Position numbers and translations under genes: made by a program. DNA of 64,000 nucleotides from Scylla paramamosain (taxonomy: Eukaryota; Arthropoda; Malacostraca; Decapoda; Portunidae), in NCBI RefSeq assembly GCF_035594125.1, contig NC_087158.1:11107300-11171299 (forward strand), read 5' to 3'. Positions within the stretch are counted from its first letter, which is position 1. The number at the start of each line of letters is the position of its first letter. Below, in pieces: positions 34,645 through 46,084 of the stretch. The notes below the pieces were generated by a model that was not told the DNA's origin, searched no databases, and saw nothing but the letters and a program-made list of their open reading frames with translations.

Positions 34645-34791
34645 CTTTTTTTTACTCTTGATTGGAAGCAAAATTACAGCTTACATCTTGGAGTGATCAA
34701 TTTAAAACTTGCCAGTTTGCCTCAGTTTTCCCCAAGATTCAAACCCAGGACCTGTTTAAAGTGAATTGAAATCACCAAACCATACAACACC
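34645..34791 (-). mobile_element. tRNA-derived SINE
   Basis: On the minus strand an A-box-like TATGGTTTGGTGAT (34784-34771) is followed 25-35 nt later by a B-box GGGTTTGAATC (34746-34736), the spacing of a tRNA-type RNA polymerase III promoter. The body (GGGGAAAACTGAGGCAAACT) follows and an A-run ends near 34645. The D- and anticodon-arm pairing of a functional tRNA is not evident, so it is read as a SINE. Confidence 0.6.
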
Positions 34792-34837
34792 TCTCTTTAC
34801 TCCAAAAAGCATGTATTTTCTGAAACTATAAATATTG

Positions 34838-34875
34838 ATAATAATAATAATAATAATAATAATATAATAAGTAAC

Positions 34876-34932
<57 letters not shown>
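34838..34932. repeat. (AAT)n and (AGT)n microsatellites
   Basis: AAT units at 34838-34862, then about 19 AGT units at 34876-34932. Confidence 0.97.
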
Positions 34933-35021
34933 TATTGTTGTAGCAGTAATATTGTTATTATCATAAACCCATTCAGCATCAATCAAATGTGCTCAGGTGG
35001 ATGCTGGCACCTGCTGATGAT

Positions 35022-36362
35022 TTTTTTTTTTTTTTTTTTTTTTTTACCATAAGGTAAAATGAAGGTGAACATGAAAAGTACTCACAGTTCTCATTTCAGA
35101 TATAGTTTACCCCAAAGCATGAAAAACTTAGTCACCAGCAGTTTTCAAGCATTCAGCAAGGTTACAAGGTTACAGGAAAATGTATAAGTAGCTCTCAGTT
35201 AATCCAAGACAGCAAAAATATGTTGTTTACAGCAGAACATATAATAATAATGATGATATAACTTGGCACAAATCCTATACAATGGTGTTCCCAACAATAA
35301 CTACTGATAAAGACTGTATGTATGGCAGAGATGGTGAAAAAGAGGCAGGAAAGGAGCAAGGGAGCAAGTAGGAAGAAAGGCAGGATGATGAGAAAACAAA
35401 GTGAAACCCAGCTGGAATATGTGATCTACAGATGGCACTCCCATAAGCATTCATCAGTGTTGTATAGCAGGGATCCCAACAGATCCCAATTAATGGGTAT
35501 TGTTGTCCTGCCTTGCAGTGACATGTGGCAATTACTCCATCCATCCTGGTCAATTTTGGGGGGATAGTTGCTATTGTTACTAGCACAGTAACTAAAACCA
35601 TTGACAGACAATCAAGCAGAATGTTGCAGCATTAAGTTAACATTGTTGATGTTCAGTTAGTCAATAATGATAATAACTGGTGGTGGGTGATCTCTTCCAA
35701 AATGAAGATATGCTGTTCTCTTACATATGCCATCTTTTGTATTCTTACTGTCTTCTATATTCTAACCAAGATAGTACTGGGCTGGGATTTGTTCATCCTT
35801 GTCTGTTTTTACTATCCTCAAAGTGGTGATGGAGATTCACAGGTGCAATGATAATTTTGCCACTCAGAAGTAGCTCTTCAGTAAATAAGTGGTGACTGGC
35901 ATCAAACTTAGCTCAGCTGTAGATAAGGAATACTCAGGGTTGCCTGAATGACAGGGTAGTTTAAGACTATTATTCAGTGAAAGAATCCTCTCTAAGAGAC
36001 TCTTTCCAAAAATGGTAAGGTATTTTTGATGATCCAGATGATTCTGTGACATTGAGGTGTTAGCCCAATCATCCACTGAGCACCAGTTAATACAACTATT
36101 GCACAAATATATATTACCTGGAATTTTTGCAGTATGTTCTCCAGTTGCCCTTTAAGATGCTGCTCTGTGGAAATCTGTTATTGTCATCCCCTTGGAGAGA
36201 GTTCATAGGAATAGACATCAGATATAGATAAGTACACTGAAGATATTGATGATGATAAATAGAGCTGCAGAATTATGTACACAGGTGCCAATGGGTCAAA
36301 GATGATGTGTGTATGTTTGGTCCTCACTGTGTGGGATTGTATTATAGTTGAGTTTAACTTGT
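35022..36362. other. Unassigned spacer
   Basis: Begins with a T25 run (35021-35045). No coding segment or known repeat was recognised; the short reading frames at about 35275-35610 and 36184-36405 lack any motif. Confidence 0.5.
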
Positions 36363-36600
36363 TTTTAGTATATGTATGGTGTGGCCAGGAGTGCCAATGA
36401 AACATGTAGTAAGAGCTTGCTTGAAATCAAAGTAAACTATGGTGGTACAAGGAGTGCACAGCCTGGCGCATACTGCTCTGAGACCAGCCTAGTCATAACC
36501 AGCCTGTCAGGTTAGGCATGGGAAACAGCAGCATAGGGCAGCATACAAAGTTGGAAATGATGCCATCACAATGCTCAGCCCAACATCTTAGTTACACCCT
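36363..36600 (+). repeat. Repeat X, copy 1
   Basis: Shares with 40860-41175 the blocks TGAAACATGTAGTA, AAGTAAACTATGGTGGTACA, GAGTGCACAGCCTGG and GAAAC-AGCAT-GGGCAGC. Class unknown. Between copies 1 and 2 lie the 83-bp minisatellite and LINE-A. Confidence 0.8.
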
Positions 36601-36989
36601 CATTGCAAACAAAACATGATATGGAGTGACACAAGCACACTGGGTGATACACAGGTCACATGCAATAGAAATAAAAATAATAAATGTATGTGTATACTGT
36701 GTGAACAAAAGACACAAATAATAACATCAAGAAATACCTATGTGTATCAATTTGTGCTGTAACACAAATAATGATATCATAGCAGAGTATTCAGCCATTG
36801 AAAAACTACCAAGAGGCATGAAAGAAATCACAGGGAAAATGGCAGCAATATAAGCTAGCTGGAGCAATTAGGCAAGCAGGAAGGGAAAACCTGACTAGGA
36901 AACAGCAGCAGCAGGAGCAGGCATAATGGCAACTGGCAGGATATGCAAAAACCAGCAGGAAAGCCAGGTGCAGAGCAATATCATATGCT

Positions 36990-37390
36990 GATAGGAGCAC
37001 AAGCTGACAAAAGTAGGTATACAGGAACAAGCTTGACCAAAAAAGTCCTGAAGTTGGGCAGATGTGAGGACTAGCAGCTGTGAAGTCCAAAGTCACATAA
37101 GAAGCATACTGGAACAACAGCTAAGCAGTTGATGGGTTGCATGAATGAGAAGACTAGCAGCTAAGAAGTCCAAAGTCACATGAGATGCAGACAAGAACAC
37201 AGCAAAGCAGCCTATGTTGTGGCATTGATGAGAAGACTGGAAGCTGAGAACTCAAAAGTTGCATAAGAAGCAGACAGGAACACAGCGAACACAGCAAAGC
37301 AGTCCATGAAGTAGTATGGATGTGAAGACTGGCAGCTGAGAAGTCCAAAGTCACAGAAGAAGCAGGCATGAAGGAGGAGGAGGCAGTAGA
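36990..37390. repeat. 83-bp minisatellite, about four units
   Basis: The phrase CTAGCAGCTRAGAAGTCCAAAG recurs in diverged form at 37071, 37154, 37237 and 37329, spacing 83, 83 and 92 bp; the last spacing is longer because of a 9-bp internal duplication (CGAACACAG). The unit also contains AGCAGACAGGAACACAGC. A related fragment reappears at 40575-40625 after the LINE-A insertion. Confidence 0.88.
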
Positions 37391-37399
37391 CACCTGCCA

Positions 37400-40300
37400 A
37401 AACAATAATTACTCCCATTGCGGTTTCAAACACAGGATCAAGGGATGCTGTGAACTCATCAATAACCCAGCTGTGACCTCACTAAACATTTTCCTTTCTG
37501 TCTCACAAGGAGTCAGTCACAACCTGCCCTCTAAAGACAACTCTCTTCCTTTACACAAAATTACATGCACTTACTTACACATACGCATCCTCCACTCAAA
37601 ATTCTAAATTAAATATGGTGACTCCTACACCAGCTTTGGAATCCTCATCTGGGAAGGGAACCAAAAATTATTGCTCTTCTGGTATAGACCCTATGTGTCT
37701 TGACGCCCCCCCTCAACTTTTCTTCATTAACTTCTGCAACATTCGTGGCCATAGATCTCATTTGCAATCTATAGAATACCACCTCTCCTCTACTAAACTG
37801 ACAGTAACCCCTTTTCTGTTCCCTCGTACTTCCTTTATCCTCATTTTCAATCCAAAGCTGGATGTTGCATCTATGTGCACAATGACTAAACCTGTTCTTG
37901 TGCCCACACTCTTGTATCTTCTGAATTTTTCGCTATCAGGCTATGACTACAGAGTCACTCTGAAACTAAATTTATCTGTGCTGTATACCTCTCACTTAAC
38001 TTCTCTGATTATAAGAAATTCTTTTACTACTTAACTTCCACAGTAGAGCATATTTTGACTTTCTTCCACTTTGCAGAGATCTCCATTCTTGGAGATTTCA
38101 ATGTTCACCATCAGCTTTAGCTTTCCTCTCCATTCACTGGTAATCCTGATGAACAAGCCTTTAACTTTCCTATCCTCCATGACCTAGAGCAACTGGTGCA
38201 ACACCCTACTTGTATTCCTGACTGTCTTGGAGATACCCCAACACTGTTGATCTTTTCCTAACCTCTAATCCTTCCTTTTATGCTGTAACCCTACATATCT
38301 TCTCTGTTGGGCTCCTCTGATCACAACCTCATACTTGTATCTGTATCTTATTCTATCACTCCAGTCTCACATCAGGATCCCCAAAGCTGAAGTTCTTCTA
38401 ACATTCTGCCTCTGCTAAATGGGGGGACATGAGGAGGGATAATTCTGATTTTCCTTGGAATGACTACTGTTTCCATCCCAGAGACCACTCTCTGTGTGCT
38501 GAGCACAAAACAGAAGTGATAGTGTTTGGTATGGAGGTGTACATTCCTCACTCTTTCTCTTGGCTTAAACATTCCAAACCTTGGTATAACATAGCCTGTT
38601 CTCATGCTATACATGATAGAGAAGTGGCCCTCAAAAGGTACTTAAGTCTTCCATCACCTGAATCTCATCCACTTTATATTTCTGTCTGGAATCATACCAG
38701 ATCTGTTCTCCAACACTTCATTCCTTCATTAATAGAAAGTGTCAAAATCTTTCAAGATCTAATCCTCATGATTTCTGGCACCTAACCAAAACATCTCCAA
38801 TAACTTTGCTTCTTCATCTTTCCCTCCTTTGTTTCAATCTGATGGCACCACTGCCATCTCATCTATTTTTAAAGCTAAACTTTTTGTTCAAACTTTTTTT
38901 TAAATCTTTACCTTGGATGATTCAGGGCTTGTTCCTCCCTCTCCTCCACCCTCTGACTATTTTATTCTATCTATTAAGATCCTTCACAGTGATGTTTTCC
39001 ATGCCCTCGCTGGTTAAAAACTCTTGGAAGGCTTATGGGGTCCCTCCTATTCTCTGAAACTGTACCCCCTGTGTTTGCACCTTGCCTAATCAAAACTCTT
39101 CCAATTCTATCAACATGTACCTTTCCTTCTTACTGGAATTTTGTCTAGATTCAGCCTGTTCCTAGCAAGGGTGACCTTTCTAATCCTCAAACTACTGTCC
39201 TATTGCTTTAATATCCTGTCTCTCTAAAGTTTTTCAGTCTATCCTCAGCAGGAAGATTCTTAAACATCTATCATTTTACAACTTTCTATCTGATTGCCAG
39301 TATGGGTTCCATCAAGGCTGCTATACTCATGATCTGGTTTTCCTTACTGTGTCTTGGCCATCCTCTTTTAGGGATTTTAGTGAAACTTTTACTGTTGATT
39401 TAGACATATCAAAAGCTTTTGATAGAGTCTGGCACAAAGCTTTGATTTCCAAACTACCCTCCTGTGGCTTCTATCCTCTCTTTAACTTCATCTCAAGTTT
39501 CCTTTCCAACTATTCTATTGCTGCTATGATAGACAGTCACTGTTCTTCTCTTAAGTCTATTAACAGTGGTGTTCCTCAGGGTTTTGTTCTGTCACCCACT
39601 CTCTCTAAACCAAACTTCATGTCCTATCCACTCCTGCACTGATGAAATTACCCTACATTTTACCATTTCTTTTCATAGACATCCAACCATTCAGGAAGCA
39701 AAAAGCTCATGCAGGAAAGCCATGGAACACTTGAGTTTTTGTCTCTAAAATTTCTGATTGGGCAGAGCAAACTTAGTGTTGTTCAATGCTTCAAAAATTC
39801 AATTCCTCTATCTGTCAACTCAACACAACCTTCCAGATAACTATCCCCTCTTCTTCAATGATATTCAACTGTCCTCTTCTACACTAAACATCCTTGGTTT
39901 GTCCTTTATTATCTAAATTGGAAACTTCACATCTCATCTCTAGCTAAAATGAAGTTAGGTGTTCTGAGTTATCTCCACCAGTTTTTCTCAACCCCCCACA
40001 GCTGCTAGCTCTGTACAGGGGCCTTATCTGTCCATGTATGGTGTATGCTTCAGATGTTTTTTGGGGGGAGGGGTTCCCACTCTTACCACTCTTAGATAGG
40101 GTGGAATAAAAAGCTTTTTGTCTTATCAACTCCTCTCCTCTATCTTCAGCTTCTGTCTCACTGCTGTAATGTTGCATCTCTTTCCATCTTCTGCTGCTAT
40201 TTTTATGCTAACTGATGTTTTGATCTTGCTAACTGCATGCCTCCCCTCTTCCTGTGGCCTCACTGCACAAGACTTTTTTCTCTCACCCCTATTCAGTCCA

Positions 40301-40542
40301 CCTGAGTTAACCAGTATTCTCAATCATTCATCCCTTTCTCTGGTAAACTCTGGAACTCCGTTCCTGTTTCTGTGTTTCCTCCTTCCTATGACTTAAATTC
40401 TTTCAATAGAGAGGTTTCAAGACACTTATGCTTTAATTTTTATGCCGCTTTTGACTCTGGAAACCACTACCTCACCGGGGCTTTTTTTTTTTTTCCATAT
40501 AATTGTTGCCCTTCATTGAAGCCCCTTCTACATAAAAAAAAA

Positions 40543-40573
<31 letters not shown>
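37400..40573 (+). mobile_element. LINE-A, almost full length (about 3.17 kb)
   Basis: This copy defines the whole family. It has a 5' untranslated region (37400-37614; starts ATAATTACTCCCATTG as at 44711), an N-terminal peptide starting ATGGTGACTCC (37615), and an endonuclease (FFINFCNIRGHRS near 37725, [13 protein letters not shown] near 38080). RT follows ([17 protein letters not shown] at 39397-39450) with a damaged active-site area near 39645 (TDEITLHF for YADDTTLHF), then the C-terminal domain and the 3' untranslated region with an AAAT/AAT tail. Many indels and stops; inactive. It sits inside the X/minisatellite region. Confidence 0.9.
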
Positions 40574-40859
40574 ATAGCAAAGCAGTCGATGTGGAAAGGG
40601 CAAAGGAGACAGGCATGGAACTATACTATGATGGCAAGTTGACCCTCCATCCCAGCTGTAGTATGTAGCTGAAGGCACAAGGTGAAGATTGAAGTCAATG
40701 GCAACTTTTTGTTCAAACCTTTTTTAAAATCAGCAGCTAGCACATGTGGCGGTGGAGGGCATGAGTAGCAGGCAGGAGAAAGTCAGACACGGGAAACTGG
40801 GATGCCAAACTATCCTCTCCATCCAACCATCGCTACCATATGTTCTAGTTAAGTTTGTA

Positions 40860-41175
<316 letters not shown>

Positions 41176-41202
41176 ATATAGATAGAGAGATTACTATCAT
41201 CA

Positions 41203-41203
<1 letters not shown>

Positions 41204-41275
<72 letters not shown>
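41204..41275. repeat. (ATT)n microsatellite
   Basis: About 24 ATT units. Confidence 0.98.
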
Positions 41276-42011
41276 CATTCCCTGAGCAGAGCAAAAGGGT
41301 TCTAATATTGTTACCAAACATCTCTACAACCCTCCACTCAACCTGGCCCCTGGAGGGTGGAATGATGATTTAACCAGGAACACTTTTTGGTGTCTATCAC
41401 TTGATGGCACATCTTTTTTTTTTTTTTTATGACATTTCTCCGTCAGATCCATCATTTTGCAGCATTTTGCATAGTTCAGTTTATCAAGTGTGCAAAATGC
41501 ACAAATAATATGCCATACCTCACTTCATATACGTGATAGCCAATTTTGGTTGACACCATCAGACTCAGAAGTGACTGTAGAATAAAGATGTATGGAAAAA
41601 ATCTGACAAAACAAAAAAGGAAATGGTATTACGATGAGCTGAATTGTGAAGATGTAAAAAAAAAAAAAAAAAAAATTAAAACGTTTTACTTATGCTCGCT
41701 ATTTTCAACAGGTAATCATTGAATGCTGAAATATATTATTACATTAAGTAGGAAAATCTCTCATGAACATGATAGTGATCAGAATGCAGATAAATCTCTA
41801 CATATTGAAAAATAAATAAATAAATACATAAATAAATAAATAATTTACAGGGATATGTCACTCGCTGCAACCAGCACGACACTTGGCGTGGCGCATGCAG
41901 GCGGTCTCTTTATGACCAGCATGTCTGTGATGTGTCTAAAAATCAAAATCCCCCCAGCAGCTGAAGAAAAGTCCTTTAAGTTGACCTGCACCTTAAAACA
42001 CCTATTACATG

Positions 42012-42059
<48 letters not shown>

Positions 42060-42230
42060 GTTGCAAGTCCTACCCTTACCGTCTGTATCCCAAAGCACAA
42101 GTGGGTGGCAGCTCAGTGTAGTTGTGGTGGAACACAGGGGAAGAATAATGGGAACCTTGTACCTCCTATGAGCTCTCGTTAGTATAGTCACTCACATAAC
42201 TTGTTACAATGCATACTAGAAATATAAGCA
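41276..42230. other. Unassigned spacer with simple repeats
   Basis: Contains a poly-T (41415-41428), a poly-A (41657-41676), an (AAAT)n run at 41810-41843 and an (ATT)n run at 42013-42059. No coding segment recognised. Confidence 0.55.
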
Positions 42231-42258
42231 CTGCCATATTTGCCAGCGCATTAGACAC

Positions 42259-42291
<33 letters not shown>

Positions 42292-42450
42292 GAAAAAGAG
42301 GTGTCAAATAATTAGCATGCATCTAATGCGGCTGTAATACAGATGCCAAGGTCTTTAAGCCTAGGCCTATAGCTGCAGAGTTGAAACAGTAATACACTAA
42401 GCACAAATATTGTTACTAATAATACTACTAGTAATAAATCATTGAAAAAC
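42231..42450 (+). mobile_element. Element F, left part only
   Basis: Starts CATATTTGCCAGCGCATTAG, then ATCTAATGCGGCTGTAATAC, the AAGCCTAGGCCTATAG block and CACTAAGCACAAATATTG, as in the copies at 58013 and 18262 (reversed). It ends without a TC tract, so F can lose or precede its microsatellite. Confidence 0.75.
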
Positions 42451-43104
42451 AGCCAAATTGTCACAATCTATTAGCACCAACTTCCTAAAAAATTATCGGA
42501 CGTTAATAAAGACGAATTTATTGGGAGAAAGAAGCTTGTTTCTCACTGTACCTCCTCTTCAGCATATGTAACCCACACCAGATATGTCTTACATCATCTA
42601 ACAGCTGTTATTTATTGTTAAACATTTATAATATATATAAATAAAAAAAAGTCACTTAGAAACATTATAAATGTTACACGGATATTAAAACCACCTAAGC
42701 GGTCTGTATGCAACTTGCAATATAAGAGTGGATGAGAAACCAAAACAATGGCACAGTGCTACATGTGACACTTATGTAAATTATTTTATTGTAATGATTA
42801 TCTTGGTGAGTTGTTAATGATGGTTATTGTGGTTATGTTTATATTATTGTTGCCTTCTTTAGTTTCACTCATGTTTTGTCATATAACGAAGCTTCAGTGC
42901 TTCATGCATTAGTTTACTTCATAGCTGTGTCTGCCCACCGAATCAGTCAGCTCCTGGCCAGTACACAGTTTACTTCTGGCTACTATATACTGTTGCCTCA
43001 ATACATTCCCAAGAAACATCCTTGCTGGACTTCATTTTACTCACTCCGTCACTGAAGTACTATATGAACCCCACAACTGTTAACCCCAGAGTAACACAAG
43101 TGAC
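42451..43104. other. Unassigned; possible LTR/leader of gypsy G1
   Basis: AT-rich to 42880, then more balanced sequence leading into the G1 gag. Position and length would fit an LTR and leader, but no second LTR copy is present in the window to prove it and no clear primer-binding site was found. Confidence 0.35.
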
Positions 43105-43113
43105 CAGAGTGAC

Positions 43114-43833
43114 AGTGATGAGGTGGGTGAAAATGAAGAGCAGAGGGTGAAAGGTGAAGCACAATATGTTTCCATCAAACCACCTCCATTCTTGGATTCA
43201 TCAGTGGAAGGATGGTTCATCATAATGGAAGCTCAATTTCACCTACAATGCATCACTACAGAAGTGACTAAATTCTACCACATTTTATCAGCATTTACAC
43301 CCAGGGTTGTTGGCCAGCTCTCTGTGGGAACGTTGAACTCAAGATCTTTCAGGGATGTGAAGCCTGAAGTGATCCAGATGTTTGAACAGACGAAGCTGGA
43401 GCTGTTTGAACAACTAATCTCCACCGCAACGATGACTGGATGGCTGTCTGCCTACATGAATGAGTTACTCATCTTCTCTAACAAGGTGGGTGTCAGTGAA
43501 GATTTAGTGCGACACAAATTTACACAAGCTTTCCCATCAATAATTGGTACTGTCTTGGCTGCACAAAAGGATTTGCCACAGAATCAACTAACAAAACAAG
43601 GCGATGAGTTTCTACTTAGTCAAATCACAGCCGCAGTGTCTTGCTGCAGACACAACATAGTTCAATCATCCACTATGCCGCCTAGGAACCTGAGGCACGG
43701 TTTTAATCACAGTCAGCTGAATTACAAGGTAAAGCCTTTTCACGAAGGCCAGAAACCAGTAGTTTATCAGGCTCACATTTACTTTGGGTCAAGAGCTCAA
43801 ATTTGCAAACCCTGGTGCCAATGGCTTAACTAG
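43114..43833 (+). CDS. G1 Gag-like protein (about 240 codons)
   Basis: Encodes the structural protein that packages element RNA. It has VSIKPPPFLDSSVEGWFIIM, then MEAQFHLQCITTEVTKFYHI and TPRVVGQLS, the arthropod gypsy Gag pattern (a proline-rich start, WF..E.QF, then TKF.H). No zinc knuckle remains in the open part. The in-frame open segment has no convincing ATG at its left end (the first codon at 43123 is GTG), so the true start is unclear. The last about 40 residues lose family character, probably after a frameshift. Confidence 0.75.
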   Translation, partial: SDEVGENEEQRVKGEAQYVSIKPPPFLDSSVEGWFIIMEAQFHLQCITTEVTKFYHILSAFTPRVVGQLSVGTLNSRSFRDVKPEVIQMFEQTKLELFEQLISTATMTGWLSAYMNELLIFSNKVGVSEDLVRHKFTQAFPSIIGTVLAAQKDLPQNQLTKQGDEFLLSQITAAVSCCRHNIVQSSTMPPRNLRHGFNHSQLNYKVKPFHEGQKPVVYQAHIYFGSRAQICKPWCQWLN

Positions 43834-43979
43834 CTGTCATCTCTCCACACTTGGCCATCTTCACGACCTGCTTCTCCAAATCGGCCTACTTTGTCTAAAA
43901 TAACAGCTTCCACGTCAGGTTCTGTAAACTACATGGGCAGGTCTGTACTGCTGCCACTGGCCTGCCACTCCTAGAAGTC

Positions 43980-44060
43980 ACAGCTTTTGTTGGCACTACA
44001 AGAATCAAGTTTGTGGTAGACACTGGTGCTGATGTGACTATCATAGACTTTACACAGATC
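43980..44060 (+). pseudogene. G1 aspartic protease core
   Basis: Short segment with KFVVDTGADVTIIDF: the DTG active-site triad of retroviral-type proteases, which mature Gag-Pol. The next in-frame codons hit stops, so only the core strand remains. Confidence 0.65.
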
Positions 44061-44707
44061 ACATGACACTTTCTCAAACCAACTCCTGTGCCTATCTCTA
44101 GTGCTAGTGGAGAAAACATTAAGATTTATGGAAGTTTTGCTACACCTTAAGTTACCAGAACTGAAAAGGACATCGGCCTAGGTGTTTGTAGTGGCTAATG
44201 TTACTACACCACTTCTGGACCATGACTTCTTATCGCATTTTGGCTTAATAGTTGACTGTAAGGCAAGCAGCGTACGTGACAGTGTAACACAGTGCTATCT
44301 GGTGCTTTAAAACAGACTCCTTGTTATGTGGTAAATGAAGTGTTGTGTTTTCATAAACAAGTGCAGAACCTTCTTGAAAAGTACATATCTGTCATGAAAC
44401 CACATCAGATAGAAACAGTGAAAACTTCTACACTTAAAGCCTCTTATTTTGTTGACACAGGAAGTGCATCACCTATCTTTGCCTCTTCCAGATGTCTACC
44501 ACCTGACAAACTGAAGACAGCGAAGGAAGCATTCCAAAACTTGTTGATTGCTGGCATCATTCACCCTTCAAGATCACTGAGGGCATCTCCTTTACACCTT
44601 TACTCCCAGGAGCAAGCCAGGAGAGTGGCAGGTCACTGGTGATTACCGCGCCCTCAGTGCCATCACCAAGCCAGATCATTATCCTCTCCTGCGCATAGTC
44701 TGTCTGA

Positions 44708-45655
44708 AACGATAATTACTCCCATTGAGGTCTAAAGCACTGTTCAGGGGGTGCTGTGAACTTATCATTAAGCTCAGCTGTGACCTCACTGAACATTTCC
44801 CTTTGTGTCTTACAACACAAGGGGGCAGTCACAGCCTGCCGTCTAAAAACAACTCTCTTCCTCCACACAAAACTACAAGCACCTAATAACCCTTCACTCA
44901 AAAATTTCAAAATCATCATGGCGACTCCTACACCAGCCTCGGAGTTCCCATCTAGGGAGGGGACCATAAATGTCCCTAGGTCGGACAGCCTTTCTGTTGA
45001 CGACCCTAAGTGTCTTGACACCCCCTCAACTTTTTCTTCATTAACTTCTGCAACATTCGCAGTCTAAGATCTAATTTTCAATCTGTAGAACACCACCTCT
45101 CCTCTTCTAAACCTCATCTTCTTTTCCTCACTGAAACTCAGGTGTCTGAGGCAACTGACAGTAGCCCCTTTTCTGTTCCCTCCTACTTTCTCTATCCTCA
45201 TTTTCGATCCAAAGCTGGATGTTGCGTTTATCTGCACGATGATTTAACCTGCTCCCGTGTCCACACTCTTGAATTTTCCGAGTTTTCCACCATCTGCCTA
45301 CGACTACAGAGTCACTTACAAACTAAATTTATCTGTGCTGTATGTCTTTCACCTAACTCTTCTGACTATAAGAAATTCTTTGACTACTTAACTTCCAAAG
45401 TGAAGCACATTCTGACTCTATTCCCTTTTTGCAGAGATCTCCATTCTTTATAGACTTCAGTGTTCACCACCAGCTTTGGCTTTCCTCTCTCTTCACTGAC
45501 CATCCTGGTGAACTAGCCTTCAACTTTCATATCCTCCACGACCTAGAGCAATTGGTGCAACACCCTACTCGTATTCCTGACCATCTTGGAGATACGCCCA
45601 ACATTCTTGACCTTTTCCTGACCTCTAATACTTCTGCTTATGCTGTCACCCTGTC
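44708..45655 (+). mobile_element. LINE-A copy, 5' part only (3'-truncated)
   Basis: Has the intact 5' end (GATAATTACTCCCATTGAGG), leader, ATGGCGACTCC (44918) and an endonuclease read through two frames: SFFFINFCNIR region, LLFLTETQ (catalytic Glu, about 45118-45141) and [14 protein letters not shown]. The LGDFN box is damaged (45440-45470 reads [10 protein letters not shown]). It stops at 45655 inside the endonuclease. Loss of the 3' end is the reverse of ordinary 5' truncation and implies later deletion or recombination. Confidence 0.87.
45142..45453 (+). CDS. LINE-A endonuclease segment (104 codons)
   Basis: Open piece of the LINE-A EEP endonuclease ([20 protein letters not shown], then [19 protein letters not shown]). 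It gives the clearest view in the window of the middle of this domain. The catalytic GDFN box follows immediately in a shifted frame. Confidence 0.65.
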   Translation: MSEATDSSPFSVPSYFLYPHFRSKAGCCVYLHDDLTCSRVHTLEFSEFSTICLRLQSHLQTKFICAVCLSPNSSDYKKFFDYLTSKVKHILTLFPFCRDLHSL

Positions 45656-46084
45656 AATGCTGTCAATGATAGTATGTAGGCAGCACATCATAATGTTAAA
45701 CCATGTCGTCCGTCATGTTCCTTGGTTACTGATATTATTTCATTGCTGTCTATGTCGGAGTCAAAAGCAGTTTCAGGTAGAACAATGGTGATGCCTCATT
45801 ATACTTGTCATTATCAGATTATCAGGATAATGGTAAAAAAGAAGTCTTTATTGGAAGACCAACTAAAAAAAAGTACTTAAAAAGCAATTAAAAATCACGG
45901 ATTTTAGAGGAGCGTTAATTCATTTTATCTATTGTCTTTTTGACTGTGGGACTGGATTATACTTAAGACAGCTCCATAAGGCCTTATAATTTTGTGTTTA
46001 TGGCCTTATAATTGTGTTGTTCTAAGACAAGTAGTGTGGTACTATTCGCAACATGACTCACACTCGACCACTTAGCGTCCATCT
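45656..46084. other. Unassigned spacer between LINE-A and G3
   Basis: No coding signal. It may include the 3' end of minus-strand element G3, but no terminal repeat could be recognised. Confidence 0.4.

Larger units (their letters stand above)
43105..44707 (+). mobile_element. Ty3/gypsy element G1 fragment: gag, protease, start of RT
   Basis: Order fits gypsy elements: Gag (to 43833), a degraded stretch, protease (VVDTGADVTIIDF at about 44011-44050), a gap, then RT start (ASYFVDTGSASPIF, RCLPPDKLKTAKEAF, LIAGIIHPSRSLRASPLHL; 44440-44610) and RVAGDYRAL-type sequence to 44680. It is cut at 44707 by the 5' end of a LINE-A copy. RNase H and integrase are absent. Confidence 0.85.

Noticed and set aside
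34645..34791. Functional tRNA gene
   Set aside because: Box motifs fit, but arms do not pair as a cloverleaf and an unrelated body follows.
35275..35601. 108-codon minus-strand reading frame
   Set aside because: No recognisable motif, overlapped by other frames, and no splice context.
36806..37433. Cys/Phe-rich minus-strand frames
   Set aside because: They translate the 83-bp minisatellite; the repeated CDFGLLSC phrase follows from the DNA repeat.
43000..43130. Host gene starting at the gypsy-like gag
   Set aside because: The product matches gypsy Gag and is followed by DTG protease and RT text.
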